Below, piece by piece: positions 9,012 to 18,759 of a stretch of 64,000 bases of DNA. This DNA is from G039954875 sp039954875 (GTDB lineage Bacteria > Bacteroidota > Bacteroidia > Flavobacteriales > Blattabacteriaceae): positions 558,001 through 622,000 of the forward strand of contig CP157202.1 of the NCBI GenBank assembly GCA_039954875.1, given 5' to 3'. Each line of letters starts with the position of its first letter. The first letter of the stretch is position 1. The translations under genes were made by a program, and so were the position numbers. The notes under the pieces are model-generated. The model was not told where the DNA came from. It saw only the letters and a program-made list of their open reading frames with translations, and searched no databases.

Positions 9012-10325
9012 TCAGGAGCTGCTTCTACAGCTTTTGGCCAACTCGATAAGACCTTCTTTTTCCTGTTGCATCAGAAAGTAACAGAATGAAATATAATAAT
9101 TTAACTTCCCAAAGTTACCAAACTTTTTCAAAGCTTTTTTCAATAATTTGATTACCTGATAATAATCGCCTACTTTTATTAAAAGTTCAGCATAATTTAT
9201 CCAATGATCATACCAATCAGGTTGCAATTGCAATATTTTTTTATACGCAATGATGGCTTCTTCATAATAACCCAATTGTACGTTGAGATAAACTGAATGT
9301 TTCCAATAAATCAAATTATTCTCACTCAAATCTATAGCTCTACACAAATAATAAAGGGCTTCCTGATAATTTTCAAAACGCTCATAGATGAATGCAGATT
9401 CGGACCAAGGTTTCTCTAACTGAGGGTCTTCATAAATAGCTTGCTGAAAAAGCCGCAAAGCTCTCAAAGATTCTTCCATTTTATTATAGCACAAACCCAT
9501 CTTAAAATAAACCATAGCAGGAGACTTTTCTAAATGAAGAACTTCTTCATAAACCTTGATTGCTTCATCATACCTATGCATCTGCTCAAGACACCCGGCT
9601 TTTTGAGTATAAGCACTTAAAAAAGTACTATCAATGATAATAGCGTAATCAAATGCTATATAAGCCTCGTGATAATTTCTCAACTTAATTTGTTTCAGTC
9701 CCAACTGAAACCAAGCCACCTCAGAATAGGGTTGGACATCGAGGTACTGATTCAAAAAATTAACACATTCCTTGTAAAGGTGAATTTCGTCAAAACATTG
9801 GATGCAAGAATAAAAAGCATACTCATCTTTTGGATAGAGTTCTAAAGCCTTTTTAAAATAATATAACGCCTTCCCAATCTCTTGGATACGGAGGTATTCA
9901 TCGCCAATACTACTGTAGAGATAATTCTCATCTTCACTATTTTTTAAAGCTTTTTTGTAAAAAGCTATAGCCTTGAGCGATGCTCTAGACAAAGACCAAT
10001 ATTTTGCTTGCACAATGAGGAAGTCAGTATGATCCGGGACGATATATTTCAACTCCTCGATCAGTTTTACCACCTCAGGTAAATTGCCATAAGATAAAAA
10101 CACTTCGGCTTCTCTGATCTTGATCTCAGTGTCATACGGATGTTGGGTCTTAGCCAAAGACAGTGCCTTACCCGCATACTCGATATTAGACAGATCTAGA
10201 TAATACATGATGATATATGTAAATTCTCCAGTGTCGAAATAACTGACTCGCTCATCTTTGATCATAGCCTCAAAACGCTCGATCAATTCATCATTAAAAA
10301 AATCTTCTTCTTGCATACACAACAT
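9012..10325 (-). CDS. Tetratricopeptide repeat protein
   Basis: The protein has 437 residues with about ten TPR-like 34-residue helical pairs filling most of its length, for example AIAFYKKALKNSEDENYLYS, GKALYYFKKALELYPKDEYA and DEAIKVYEEVLHLEKSPAMV. There is no signal peptide, so it is probably a cytosolic scaffold. It begins 15 bases after the glmM-type gene and is likely co-transcribed with it. TPR genes in this position are familiar in Bacteroidota, but no specific partner is known to me. Nothing suggests a eukaryotic-style effector. Confidence 0.85.
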   Translation of the reverse strand: MLCMQEEDFFNDELIERFEAMIKDERVSYFDTGEFTYIIMYYLDLSNIEYAGKALSLAKTQHPYDTEIKIREAEVFLSYGNLPEVVKLIEELKYIVPDHTDFLIVQAKYWSLSRASLKAIAFYKKALKNSEDENYLYSSIGDEYLRIQEIGKALYYFKKALELYPKDEYAFYSCIQCFDEIHLYKECVNFLNQYLDVQPYSEVAWFQLGLKQIKLRNYHEAYIAFDYAIIIDSTFLSAYTQKAGCLEQMHRYDEAIKVYEEVLHLEKSPAMVYFKMGLCYNKMEESLRALRLFQQAIYEDPQLEKPWSESAFIYERFENYQEALYYLCRAIDLSENNLIYWKHSVYLNVQLGYYEEAIIAYKKILQLQPDWYDHWINYAELLIKVGDYYQVIKLLKKALKKFGNFGKLNYYISFCYFLMQQEKEGLIELAKSCRSSS

Positions 10326-10340
10326 TCCAATTGATCCTAT

Positions 10341-11732
10341 TCATAAAACGGGAACCTTTTGGCGTATCTCATCCAAAAATCGAATGGCCAAAATGTCTGC
10401 CTTGGCTTGTGAAGTACTCTCGGCGTATATTCGGACAACAGGTTCAGTATTGGATTTTCTCAAATGTACCCACTCCTCTGCAAAATCGATTTTTACACCA
10501 TCGATTAGACTCGGGCTTTCCTTTTCATAATGTTTTGCGAATGTTTGTAAGAGGTCCTCAACATTGGTTTCAGGAGGTAATTTTATTTTTTGTTTTGAGA
10601 TGAAATAGACAGGATATTTCATACGCAGTTGACTGATCGGCCCTAAAAAATAAGCCAACTGGGTTAAGAACAATGCAATACCTACCAGAGCATCTCGTCC
10701 ATAATGCAACTCGGGATAAATAACCCCACCATTGCCCTCCCCACCAATCACCGCGCCGGTTTGTTTCATCTTTTCCACCACGTGCACTTCTCCTACTGCT
10801 GCCGGATGATACACTACACCTCGCTTTACAGAAATGTCCTGCAATGCCCTAGAAGAGGATAGATTAGAAACCGTAGGGCCATATTTTTTACCCAGAACAT
10901 AATCAGCTACAGCTACTAAGGTATATTCTTCCCCAAAAAGCTCGCCATTTTCACATATAAATGCCAGCCGATCGACATCCGGGTCTACCGCAATGCCCAG
11001 ATCAGCCTGTACCTCTGGTACTTTCTCACAGATCACGCTTAGATTCTCACGCAAAGGCTCAGGATCATGTGGAAAATGTCCGTCAGGTTCACAATACAGT
11101 TTTACCGTATTTACACCTAAAGCATGCAGAAGCATAGGCACGGCTATACCACCGGTAGAATTGACCCCATCTACTACAGTTTTGAATCCCGCAGCCTTAA
11201 TTGCTTGAGTATCTACCAAAGGTAAGGCTAGGACAGCTTCTATATGTCTTTGTATATAATCTTCCTTAAGGTTGTAATATCCCAATAGGTCAACCCCGAC
11301 AAAGGAAAAGCTTTCTTTTTTTGCCAGACACAAGACATCATTTCCGGCTTCTTCAGAAAGGAATTCCCCGTGATGATTCAATAATTTTAAAGCATTCCAA
11401 TTTTTGGGATTGTGACTGGAGGTCAAAACGATACCTCCATCGGCTTTTTCCATGATCACAGCCATCTCCACAGTAGGCGTGGTAGAAAGCCCTAGATCAA
11501 TAATATCGATACCCAGGTTTTGTAGCGTAGCTACTGTCAATTGTCGGATCGTCTCACCCGAAAGACGAGCATCCCGCCCAATGATAACTACAGGCCATTC
11601 TCTATTGCATTGGCTTTTGACCCACATCCCATAGGCGGCAGAAAACTTAACGACATCCAATGGACTCAAACTTTCTCCTATCTGTCCTCCGATGGTACCC
11701 CTTATCCCAGAAACTGATTTTATGAGTGTCAA
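10341..11732 (-). CDS. glmM: Phosphoglucosamine mutase-type phosphohexomutase
   Basis: This enzyme converts glucosamine 6-phosphate to the 1-phosphate for UDP-GlcNAc, and so feeds MurB's pathway and lipid A. Signatures are KSVSGIRGTIGG at the N-terminus, the phosphoserine loop LTSSHNPKNWNALK, the metal loop DPDVDR, GGEGNGGVI and C-terminal RKSNTEPVVRIY. Family members start (M)TLIKSVSGIRG, which here needs a TTG at 11732. An upstream ATG at 11789 would add 19 residues that look non-homologous. The gene follows the LolC/E-type gene and precedes the TPR gene. The distinction from phosphomannomutase rests on overall type, so the name is likely but not proven. Confidence 0.82.
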   Translation of the reverse strand: MTLIKSVSGIRGTIGGQIGESLSPLDVVKFSAAYGMWVKSQCNREWPVVIIGRDARLSGETIRQLTVATLQNLGIDIIDLGLSTTPTVEMAVIMEKADGGIVLTSSHNPKNWNALKLLNHHGEFLSEEAGNDVLCLAKKESFSFVGVDLLGYYNLKEDYIQRHIEAVLALPLVDTQAIKAAGFKTVVDGVNSTGGIAVPMLLHALGVNTVKLYCEPDGHFPHDPEPLRENLSVICEKVPEVQADLGIAVDPDVDRLAFICENGELFGEEYTLVAVADYVLGKKYGPTVSNLSSSRALQDISVKRGVVYHPAAVGEVHVVEKMKQTGAVIGGEGNGGVIYPELHYGRDALVGIALFLTQLAYFLGPISQLRMKYPVYFISKQKIKLPPETNVEDLLQTFAKHYEKESPSLIDGVKIDFAEEWVHLRKSNTEPVVRIYAESTSQAKADILAIRFLDEIRQKVPVL

Positions 11733-11803
11733 TGATTCAAATAATGTTACACAAACAAAATTAGATAAATTACCTGAGTTGTATTTCAAGTTTTTATAAA
11801 AAT

Positions 11804-13036
11804 TTAATCGAATTTGATCGACCTAATAGGCGATATCCTATTGATAAGAAAAGAAGGAAAGATCAGAGTAATCACACAGACCAATACACTACAAAAGTTG
11901 ATCAATAGAATATTGATTATATCTAAATGCACCGGCACAACACTGATATAATAAGAATCAGGATTCAACGAAACCAACCTAAAAGTTTGTTGAAGCAACA
12001 ACAAACCTAAACCTACGACATTGCCGACAAGCAAAGCTGGGAACATGATTCGTAAAGCATAACAGATGAATATCTTTTGTATGAGCCAATTCTCCGCACC
12101 CAGAGTTTTCAATACTCCTATCGTACGGATCCGTTCTACGATTAATATCAACAAAAGTACCACCATATTGATTATAACCACCATGTTTACAATCAATACC
12201 ACAATGAAAATATTGATATCAAAAATCCGTATCCAATCGGTGATATTATGAAACCGACTCAAAATACTCTCAGCTCGCAAATTATAACTGATATGCTTAT
12301 TGATTTGTTTTTCTATCGATGGGATTTGATCGACGTCTTTGACAAACACTTCAAAACCACCTATACAATCGCTCTTCCAACCACTGATGCGTTGCATATG
12401 CCGGATATCCCCTATGACCAAAACATCATCTAAATTTTTGATTCCAGTTTCATACAGCCCACTTATTGTAAAACGTCGGGCTATAGGTTGCGAGGCACCA
12501 AGTTTTAAAAAATAACTCATAAAATAATTACCAACATCTAGTCTCAAGGAATTTGCCATCCTTTTAGACAAAAGGACCTCTTGGCTAAAAGGTGTGTTTT
12601 TTAGATCGGGCAAACGGCCTTTCACTAGAAATTTTTGCAGACGTATCCTATCATAATCCGGGGCAATCCCTTTAAAAAAAATAGCTTCGATCTCTTTTTC
12701 AGTACGAATGATACCACTACGGTTGGCAAAAACATTGACATGATCTACAGTAAAATTAGCTGGAAACTGTGGATAAAACTTCTGATCCATGGAGATCGGC
12801 GAACTATCATACAAATTGTTACTATCCAAACCCGTGATGATGATATGACCGTAAAAGTCAAACAATTTTTCTTTGATAGCTTGCCTGGCCCCAATACCTG
12901 TAGAGAAAGTGATATGTGTTACGATAATACCCAAGGTTACAGCTATCTGTGCAATAAATATTATAATGGCAGAACTGCTTTTTTTATTACCTTTATCCCC
13001 AGCTGTATTACGAGAAAAATACCATGCAAAATCCAT
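11804..13036 (-). CDS. LolC/LolE-type ABC transporter permease (FtsX/MacB fold)
   Basis: This 410-residue inner-membrane protein has one N-terminal transmembrane helix (IIIFIAQIAVTLGIIVTH), a large periplasmic domain and three C-terminal helices, including VVLIVNMVVIINMVVLLLIL followed by ERIRTIGVLKTLGA, the coupling motif of FtsX permeases. It probably extracts lipoproteins for delivery to the outer membrane. The start MDFAWYFSRNTAG fits the family. Longer frames would overlap the divergent NamZ gene. Its start codon is only four bases from that of the divergent gene, so promoters must lie inside the neighbouring coding sequences. The partner ATPase is not in this window. Confidence 0.85.
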   Translation of the reverse strand: MDFAWYFSRNTAGDKGNKKSSSAIIIFIAQIAVTLGIIVTHITFSTGIGARQAIKEKLFDFYGHIIITGLDSNNLYDSSPISMDQKFYPQFPANFTVDHVNVFANRSGIIRTEKEIEAIFFKGIAPDYDRIRLQKFLVKGRLPDLKNTPFSQEVLLSKRMANSLRLDVGNYFMSYFLKLGASQPIARRFTISGLYETGIKNLDDVLVIGDIRHMQRISGWKSDCIGGFEVFVKDVDQIPSIEKQINKHISYNLRAESILSRFHNITDWIRIFDINIFIVVLIVNMVVIINMVVLLLILIVERIRTIGVLKTLGAENWLIQKIFICYALRIMFPALLVGNVVGLGLLLLQQTFRLVSLNPDSYYISVVPVHLDIINILLINFCSVLVCVITLIFPSFLINRISPIRSIKFD

Positions 13037-13040
13037 TTTG

Positions 13041-14249
13041 ATGAATGCTCTAAAGCTAATCAAATATATGTATTTTATACTGTTCTTTATTCTGTATGGA
13101 AATACTTTCGCCAACATTCCCCAATCCTTTTCAAAAAGAGTTTCTGATGGTCTTATTCCAGGAGCGGAGCGTGCAAAGCTTTACCTCCCCTTGCTCAAAA
13201 ATAAACGCGTAGGTATAGTGACCAACCAAACTGGCCAGGTCAGGGACCGACATCTCGTAGATTTTTTGATAGCCTCGAAGATTCAGCTCATGCGTATCTT
13301 TTCACCTGAACATGGCTTTCGAGGGACGGCCAGTGCCGGAGAGACAGTCAATAATCAAAAGGATCCCAAAACCGGCCTATCCATCATTTCCCTCTATGGA
13401 AAAAATAAAAAACCTAGCACAGCACAATTGAAAGACATCGATTTGATGGTCTTTGACCTACAAGACGTAGGGGTAAGGTGCTATACCTATATTTCTACAT
13501 TGACCTACATGATGGAAGCTTGCGCCAAACAGCGCATCTCTCTGATTGTTTTGGATCGCCCCAACCCCAACGGACATTATATCAACGGGCCCGTGCTTCA
13601 ACCTAAATTGAGTTCTTTTGTCGGCTTACATCCTGTGCCAATAGTGTACGGGATGACTATCGGCGAATATGCTCAAATGGTCCACGGCGAAGGATGGTTA
13701 CCTCTAGGGACACCTCCCTTAGACTTGAAGGTGATCCCTTTGAAAAACTATGACCACAAAATGCCTTATACACTCCCCGTGGCTCCTTCGCCCAACCTAC
13801 CCAACGATCAGGCAATCCGCCTATACCCGAGTTTATGCCTATTTGAAGGCACACAAGTCAGCATAGGCCGGGGTACAGACTTTCCATTTCAAGTCTATGG
13901 AGCACCATACTTCGACCGAGATATATATTATTTTTCTTTCACCCCACATTCAAAAGTCGGAGAAAAAAATCCAACGTTCAATGGAAAGAAGTGTTATGGC
14001 TATGACCTTAGATCCCCAAAAAAAACTAAACGTTTGCATTTGAATTGGCTCATCAAAGCTCACCAAGAAGCCACTCGATCTAAAACGACTTTCTTCACGC
14101 CTTTTTTTCAAAAACTAGCTGGCACCGGATCATTGCAACAGCAGATCGAACAAGGCCTCTCTGAGGATCAGATCCGCGCCTCGTGGCAAGAAGAGCTGGA
14201 TGCATTCAAGCGCATTCGTAAAAAATATTTATTGTATCGAGATTTTTGA
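13041..14249 (+). CDS. DUF1343 protein, NamZ-like exo-N-acetylmuramidase
   Basis: The 402-residue protein begins with a signal peptide (MNALKLIKYMYFILFFILYG). It then shows DUF1343 signatures: NKRVGIVTNQTGQV, IFSPEHGFRGTASAGE, LMVFDLQDVGVRCYTYISTL, LDRPNPNGHYINGP, GMTIGEYAQM and EGTQVSIGRGTDFPFQVYGAP. Characterised members (NamZ) remove terminal N-acetylmuramic acid from peptidoglycan fragments, supporting wall recycling in the periplasm. An open frame continues 56 codons upstream but antisense to the permease gene. The signal peptide fixes the start. The gene is intact, in contrast with the dead amidase at 6.3-7.1 kb. Confidence 0.88.
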   Translation: MNALKLIKYMYFILFFILYGNTFANIPQSFSKRVSDGLIPGAERAKLYLPLLKNKRVGIVTNQTGQVRDRHLVDFLIASKIQLMRIFSPEHGFRGTASAGETVNNQKDPKTGLSIISLYGKNKKPSTAQLKDIDLMVFDLQDVGVRCYTYISTLTYMMEACAKQRISLIVLDRPNPNGHYINGPVLQPKLSSFVGLHPVPIVYGMTIGEYAQMVHGEGWLPLGTPPLDLKVIPLKNYDHKMPYTLPVAPSPNLPNDQAIRLYPSLCLFEGTQVSIGRGTDFPFQVYGAPYFDRDIYYFSFTPHSKVGEKNPTFNGKKCYGYDLRSPKKTKRLHLNWLIKAHQEATRSKTTFFTPFFQKLAGTGSLQQQIEQGLSEDQIRASWQEELDAFKRIRKKYLLYRDF

Positions 14250-14393
14250 TACCCTTGGGTCTGCACCTTTTCAATCACAACCTTATAAAAAAAAATATTT
14301 TAAGACTCGTAATAAGCTGAGTAGTCGTTATTTTCAGTCTTTATGATGTGCATGGTTTTTAAAAACCAACATGTCAGTTAAGATTTTATCAAA

Positions 14394-15003
14394 GTGAAAG
14401 GTTTAGCTTCGAAAGATTTAAACTCAGATCTGATTGTATGGAGCGCATTTTTCTCCAAAAAGTAATAAAAACTTTCAAGAAGCTTTTGTTCTGCTGAAAA
14501 AAGAACACGACCTCACTCTAGAATATTTATTAAACAAAGGACTTACTGATAAAGAAATCGTCTTCTCAGGCGTGGGGATTGATAAAAAATTTGATCGAAG
14601 ATATAACGAGATCGATTTTCACTGGATATATCTTGAGACAACATGTTCTCGCGTAGAGTCTAAAGTCATTGGCGAGATCGAAAGCACTTCGTGCGAGGTG
14701 ACTGAGTTGATACGTTTAGGGGTAGAATTCCAATCCTCTGCACCACAATATTACTTACACCAAACTTTTGTAGCTCAAGTATGCCATGCTGAAAGAAATC
14801 TCTAAGATGCCAGAGAAAGGACTGTGAAAATAGTTGAAAAAGCTGATGGAAAAATAGGTAACTTAAAAAATGCTGACGTAGCCGTTTTTCAGATTATCGG
14901 GCAAAGTTCCAACGAGGAATAAACTACCGACCGAGCCTTCAATACTTTAGACCACCTAAAGACATCTATAGTCACTGTCATCTTGGTCTACCTGTTTCGT
15001 TGA
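14394..15003 (+). pseudogene. SIMPL-domain (DUF541) protein, decayed
   Basis: The reading crosses frames. VKGLASKDLNSDLIVWSAFF comes first. A shift near 14460 leads to KNFQEAFVLLKKEHDLTLEY and then IESTSCEVTELIRLGVEF with SSAPQYYLH. A TAA at 14803-14805 breaks the frame before DARERTVKIVEKADGKIGNL, NADVAVFQIIG and TSIVTVILVYLFR. This order (GLAxKxxxSD, TELIxxGVEFxSxxPxY, DARERA, FQI) is that of SIMPL proteins, usually periplasmic or surface and implicated in stress. The expected N-terminal anchor is not recoverable. Confidence 0.78.
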
Positions 15004-15049
15004 TCCAATCTTACAAGGGTCTGTTAGAAAATAAATTCTTCAAATAATC

Positions 15050-16645
15050 TCAGAAGGGAAGCTCATCGGTACCGCCTTGAGAAACCTCAGATCTGTCCTC
15101 GTTAAAATTGGAGTTCAAGGTCAAACCTTTAGGGGAAACATCTAAAATACGATCCGGATAGGTAGGATCCGATATAGCATCTTTGTTCATGCTTGAATGC
15201 GCCTGGGTGAAGGTTTGTCCGTACACATCTCTATCAGAAAAAGGATACTCTTCCATATCCATAAATTTAGCTTGTTCGCTGATGAAACGTAAACGCACAT
15301 TGTCCAACCCTCCATTGCGATGCTTGGCGACAATGATTTCGGCTTGACCTTGACAAGGAGCTCCATCGTCACTATCCCAGGTGCTGAAACAGTAATACTC
15401 GGGCCGATAGATGAATGAGACAATATCAGCATCTTGCTCAATGGCTCCTGACTCGCGTAAGTCGGACAATAAAGGACGTTTGCTTCCACCACGTGTCTCT
15501 ACAGCGCGTGAGAGTTGCGAGAGTGCAATCACAGGTACATCTAACTCCTTGGCAATGGACTTCAAACTTCGAGAGATGACTGATATCTCCTGTTCGCGAT
15601 TGCCTGGTTTGACACCCACCCCTACTCCCATGAGCTGCAGATAATCGATCATGATCAGACGTATACCGTGCCGGGATACCAAGCGACGGCACTTGGCGCG
15701 CAAATCAAATATAGATAAGGCCGGAGTATCATCGATAAATAATGGAGCTTCTTCCAAGCGCTTCACTTTGGAATATAGTTGTTTCCACTCGATATCAGAT
15801 AAATGGGCTTTTCTAAGCTTTTCGGAAGAGATACCCGTCTCAGAAGCGATCAGTCGGGTGATCAACTGTACGGAAGACATCTCTAGAGAAAACAACGCTA
15901 CTGGGATATTTTGCTCGATAACGATATTCCTAGTCATGGAGAGCATAAAAGCCGTCTTTCCCATCCCAGGACGAGCAGCAAATATGATCAAATCAGATTT
16001 TTGCCAACCCGAGGTGATCTTATCTATCTTGGCAAAACCCGAGGGTACCCCACTCAAACCATCAGCGGACTCGACTTTCTTGATACGATCAATGGCTTGT
16101 GAAATCAAGGATTGTGCCGTCTCAGAATTTCGTTTCAAATGATCGTGTGTGATCTCAAAAAGATTGACCTCAGCCACATCGAGGAGTTGGAAAACATCGG
16201 TAGTCTCTTCATAGGCTTGTTCTATGATCTCAGAAGAAATATCGATCAAACGCCGCAAGATAAATTTCTGTTGGATGATACGGCTATGATACTCGATATG
16301 TGCCGAAGAAACTACCCTTTGGGTAAGATGTACTAGATAATAATCTCCTCCTACTACTTCCAACTTCCCCTCTTGACGGAGCCGTTCGGAAATCGTGTTT
16401 AAATCTATAGGCTGAGAGTCGTGAAAGAGCTTCTGAATCGCTCGAAAGAGCTCCTGGTGCGCAGGCTTGTAGAATATATCTGGGGTAAGGATGTCGATGA
16501 CTTCATCCAGACCTTTTTTGTCGATCATCATCGCTCCCAAGACAACCTCTTCTAAGTCTAGGGCTTGAGGTGGTATTTTACCGCGCTCAAAAGGTATCAA
16601 CACGGATTTTTTTCGATCATAAATGGAAGGCCGGAACTTCTCCAT
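15050..16645 (-). CDS. dnaB: Replicative DNA helicase DnaB
   Basis: This 531-residue hexameric helicase unwinds DNA at the fork. The N-terminal domain (PPQALDLEEVVLGAMMIDKK) is followed by the RecA-like ATPase, with Walker A ARPGMGKTAF, Walker B RLIMIDYLQLM, LSQLSRAVETR and LRESGAIEQDADIV. The C-terminal tail ends GGTDELPF. I choose the ATG giving MEKFRPSIYD, because a strong TATTTTTG promoter ends only seven bases upstream of it. That spacing implies an almost leaderless mRNA. The decayed SIMPL gene converges on it from the left. Confidence 0.95.
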   Translation of the reverse strand: MEKFRPSIYDRKKSVLIPFERGKIPPQALDLEEVVLGAMMIDKKGLDEVIDILTPDIFYKPAHQELFRAIQKLFHDSQPIDLNTISERLRQEGKLEVVGGDYYLVHLTQRVVSSAHIEYHSRIIQQKFILRRLIDISSEIIEQAYEETTDVFQLLDVAEVNLFEITHDHLKRNSETAQSLISQAIDRIKKVESADGLSGVPSGFAKIDKITSGWQKSDLIIFAARPGMGKTAFMLSMTRNIVIEQNIPVALFSLEMSSVQLITRLIASETGISSEKLRKAHLSDIEWKQLYSKVKRLEEAPLFIDDTPALSIFDLRAKCRRLVSRHGIRLIMIDYLQLMGVGVGVKPGNREQEISVISRSLKSIAKELDVPVIALSQLSRAVETRGGSKRPLLSDLRESGAIEQDADIVSFIYRPEYYCFSTWDSDDGAPCQGQAEIIVAKHRNGGLDNVRLRFISEQAKFMDMEEYPFSDRDVYGQTFTQAHSSMNKDAISDPTYPDRILDVSPKGLTLNSNFNEDRSEVSQGGTDELPF

Positions 16646-16652
16646 AGGCAAG

Positions 16653-16683
16653 CAAAAATAGAAAAAGTACCCTCACGGATCAA
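16653..16683 (-). promoter_or_regulatory. dnaB promoter (-33 TTG / -7 TATTTTTG)
   Basis: On the minus strand TTG is followed by 20 bases and then TATTTTTG, an exact TAnnTTTG. The last G is seven bases from the dnaB ATG, which predicts a transcription start within a few bases of the start codon. Confidence 0.65.
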
Positions 16684-16756
16684 TGCTTGTTGATAAATAA
16701 AAACTAAAAAAAGACTAACATGTTGAGCTCAAACGAGATGGATTTATCAACTGCTT

Positions 16757-17710
16757 CTACCCATCAAATACTCCCATACTGGTATATTTCTCTTGCCGCT
16801 CTTTGACGAGCTGTGTTGTCTCAAGAGTAGATAGTTCTTTATAGCCTTTGAGGATCTGTTTCCTGACGAGTTTGTAGGCTTCTTCCGGATGGAAATGAGC
16901 ACCGCCAAGGGGTTCTTTAATGACCTCATCAATGAGTCTTAATTTAAGCATATTGCTGGCAGTTAGTTTGAGGGCTTTGGCAGCCTTTTCCTTGTATTCC
17001 CAACTTCGCCAAAGTATGGTCGAGCAACTTTCGGGCGAGATCACAGAGTACCAAGTATTCTCCATCATATAGACCCGATCTCCGATGCCAATGCCCAAAG
17101 CACCACCACTGGCTCCTTCTCCTATGACGATGGCCAAGACAGGCACTTTCAGACACATCATTTCATAAATATTTTTACCGATGGCTTCTCCTTGACCACG
17201 TTTTTCAGCTTCTAGGCCTGGATAAGCCCCAGGAGTATCTATCAATGTTATTATAGGTTTTTGAAATTTCTCAGCCAATTTCATCAGGCGAAGAGCTTTT
17301 CTATACCCTTCAGGATTGGGCATACCAAAACGACGATACTGACGATCTTTAGTATTCTTACCTTTCTGCGTACCGATGAGCATAAAAGTTTTGCCATCTA
17401 TCTTTCCAAAACCACCCACTATAGCCTTATCATCGGCGGTATTACGATCTCCGTGCAGTTCGATAAAAATACCTTTAGTGATGGTTTGTATGTAGTCGAG
17501 CGTATAAGGCCTATTGGGGTGTCTAGAGAGCTGTACCCTTTGCCAAGGGGTCAATTTAGTATGTATTTTCTTGATGGTTTTTTCCAACTTCTGTTGGAGT
17601 TGCTCACAAGCTTCCTTGACATCTACGCCACTTTCTTGTCCGAGAAGGGCACATTTGGCATATTGTTCGTGAAGTTCTTTGATTGGTTTTTCAAAATCCA
17701 AATATTCCAT
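16757..17710 (-). CDS. accA: Acetyl-CoA carboxylase carboxyltransferase subunit alpha
   Basis: The protein has 317 residues. AccA with AccD transfers CO2 from carboxybiotin to acetyl-CoA, the first committed step of fatty acid synthesis. Signatures are YIQTITKGIFIELHGDR, IVGGFGKIDGKTFMLIGTQK, FGMPNPEGYRKALRLM, IITLIDTPGAYPGLEAEKRG and VIGEGASGGALGIG. The start MEYLDFEKPIKELH is the normal N-terminus and agrees with a promoter 18 bases upstream. The 18-codon longer frame would begin upstream of that promoter. The gene is intact and stands alone. Confidence 0.95.
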   Translation of the reverse strand: MEYLDFEKPIKELHEQYAKCALLGQESGVDVKEACEQLQQKLEKTIKKIHTKLTPWQRVQLSRHPNRPYTLDYIQTITKGIFIELHGDRNTADDKAIVGGFGKIDGKTFMLIGTQKGKNTKDRQYRRFGMPNPEGYRKALRLMKLAEKFQKPIITLIDTPGAYPGLEAEKRGQGEAIGKNIYEMMCLKVPVLAIVIGEGASGGALGIGIGDRVYMMENTWYSVISPESCSTILWRSWEYKEKAAKALKLTASNMLKLRLIDEVIKEPLGGAHFHPEEAYKLVRKQILKGYKELSTLETTQLVKERQEKYTSMGVFDG

Positions 17711-17727
17711 AAGATTGTACATTAAGG

Positions 17728-17735
17728 CAAAGATA
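17728..17735 (-). promoter_or_regulatory. -7 promoter element of accA
   Basis: TATCTTTG on the minus strand matches TAnnTTTG exactly, 18 bases before the accA ATG. No good TTTG is seen at -33. Confidence 0.5.
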
Positions 17736-17760
17736 ATCATTTGTAAATAGGAGAGCTTTT

Positions 17761-18610
17761 TCAATCCTTAGACCCTATTTTCCTCTCGCTACATTGGTTG
17801 AAGAAAATAACCGAGATCATCACCAACACAGCAATATAAAAGTTAAGTTCCACCTTTTCGACTGACCCAAACAAAAAGTAAACAATCAAAACATGGTAGA
17901 TAGGTTCTAGATTTAATGTGAGCATAAGAGTATAAGAACTGATATTCTTCATCAATTTGAACAATGCTATCTAATAGGCTGTCAAGACCGTTCCAAGCAA
18001 CAAAACCCAAAAAAAATCTTTCGTACCAATGTTTACGATGGCATCGATCTCTACTTGCATAAGGAGGTATAAGGTGATGAACTCAACACTACCCAACATT
18101 TCATAAAAAATGATGATATGAGGACTATTCTTGCGAAGAAAGATCACATTCAACATGTTTAAAAAGGCCGAAAGGAAAGCGGCTAAGACCCCAAAATCGA
18201 TGCTTTGTATGTACTCCTGACCACGACTATATAAGATGGTGATCAGACAAAGTACTACTACAATAGCCAAAAGTAATTCATAAACCTTCATAGCTTTCTT
18301 GAAAAAGACTGACTCGAGAAACAACTATGAATAAAGCTTTTGGAGAGAGAGGCAAGATAGGCTAACGGAAATATTGGATACTTGGATGATGTAAAAAAAC
18401 AAATCCAATGCACAGAGAGGATTAAACAACCGCCGAGAAGCATCCATAATCTAGACTATGTCACTTTTAACCAGATCTCCTTTGTTCGTAGATATCCATA
18501 GATGAAGACCGTGGCCACGAGCATCTGCCATCAAACCAAGGGGCTGGCCAAGATGTTAACCGGTTTTCTAATGATACCGGCAAAGCCCCAAAGGATAATA
18601 AACAAATGTA
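17761..18610 (-). pseudogene. EamA/DMT-family transporter, decayed
   Basis: The minus strand encodes a ten-helix drug/metabolite transporter in pieces: FIILWGFAGIIRKPVNILAS, LLGGCLILSVHWICFFTSSK, ISVSLSCLSL in another frame, then FGVLAAFLSAFLNMLNVIF, and after an in-frame TAG near 17970 LMLTLNLEPIYHVLIVYFLF. The HWxCFF and NLEPIY motifs are typical of EamA proteins. Several stops and at least one frame change kill it. Only the 3' two thirds retain long frames. The substrate is unknown. Confidence 0.78.
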
Positions 18611-18759
18611 TTTGTAGTCTGTACGATATTATCATTTGATAAAATATTACCGGGCAAAAATATATTTACTAATGATATGAGCTATCTGTACTTATCTCAT
18701 ATTAATGACTTGTAAAAAAACACCTCCTCTTATATTTGTCTAAACCAATCCAAAAGCCC

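Noticed and set aside
12635..13147. 170-codon plus-strand frame
   Set aside because: It lies antisense to the LolC/E-type permease and has no family features. It is a shadow frame.
15651..16142. 163-codon plus-strand frame
   Set aside because: It is antisense to the ATPase domain of dnaB and shows no independent signal.
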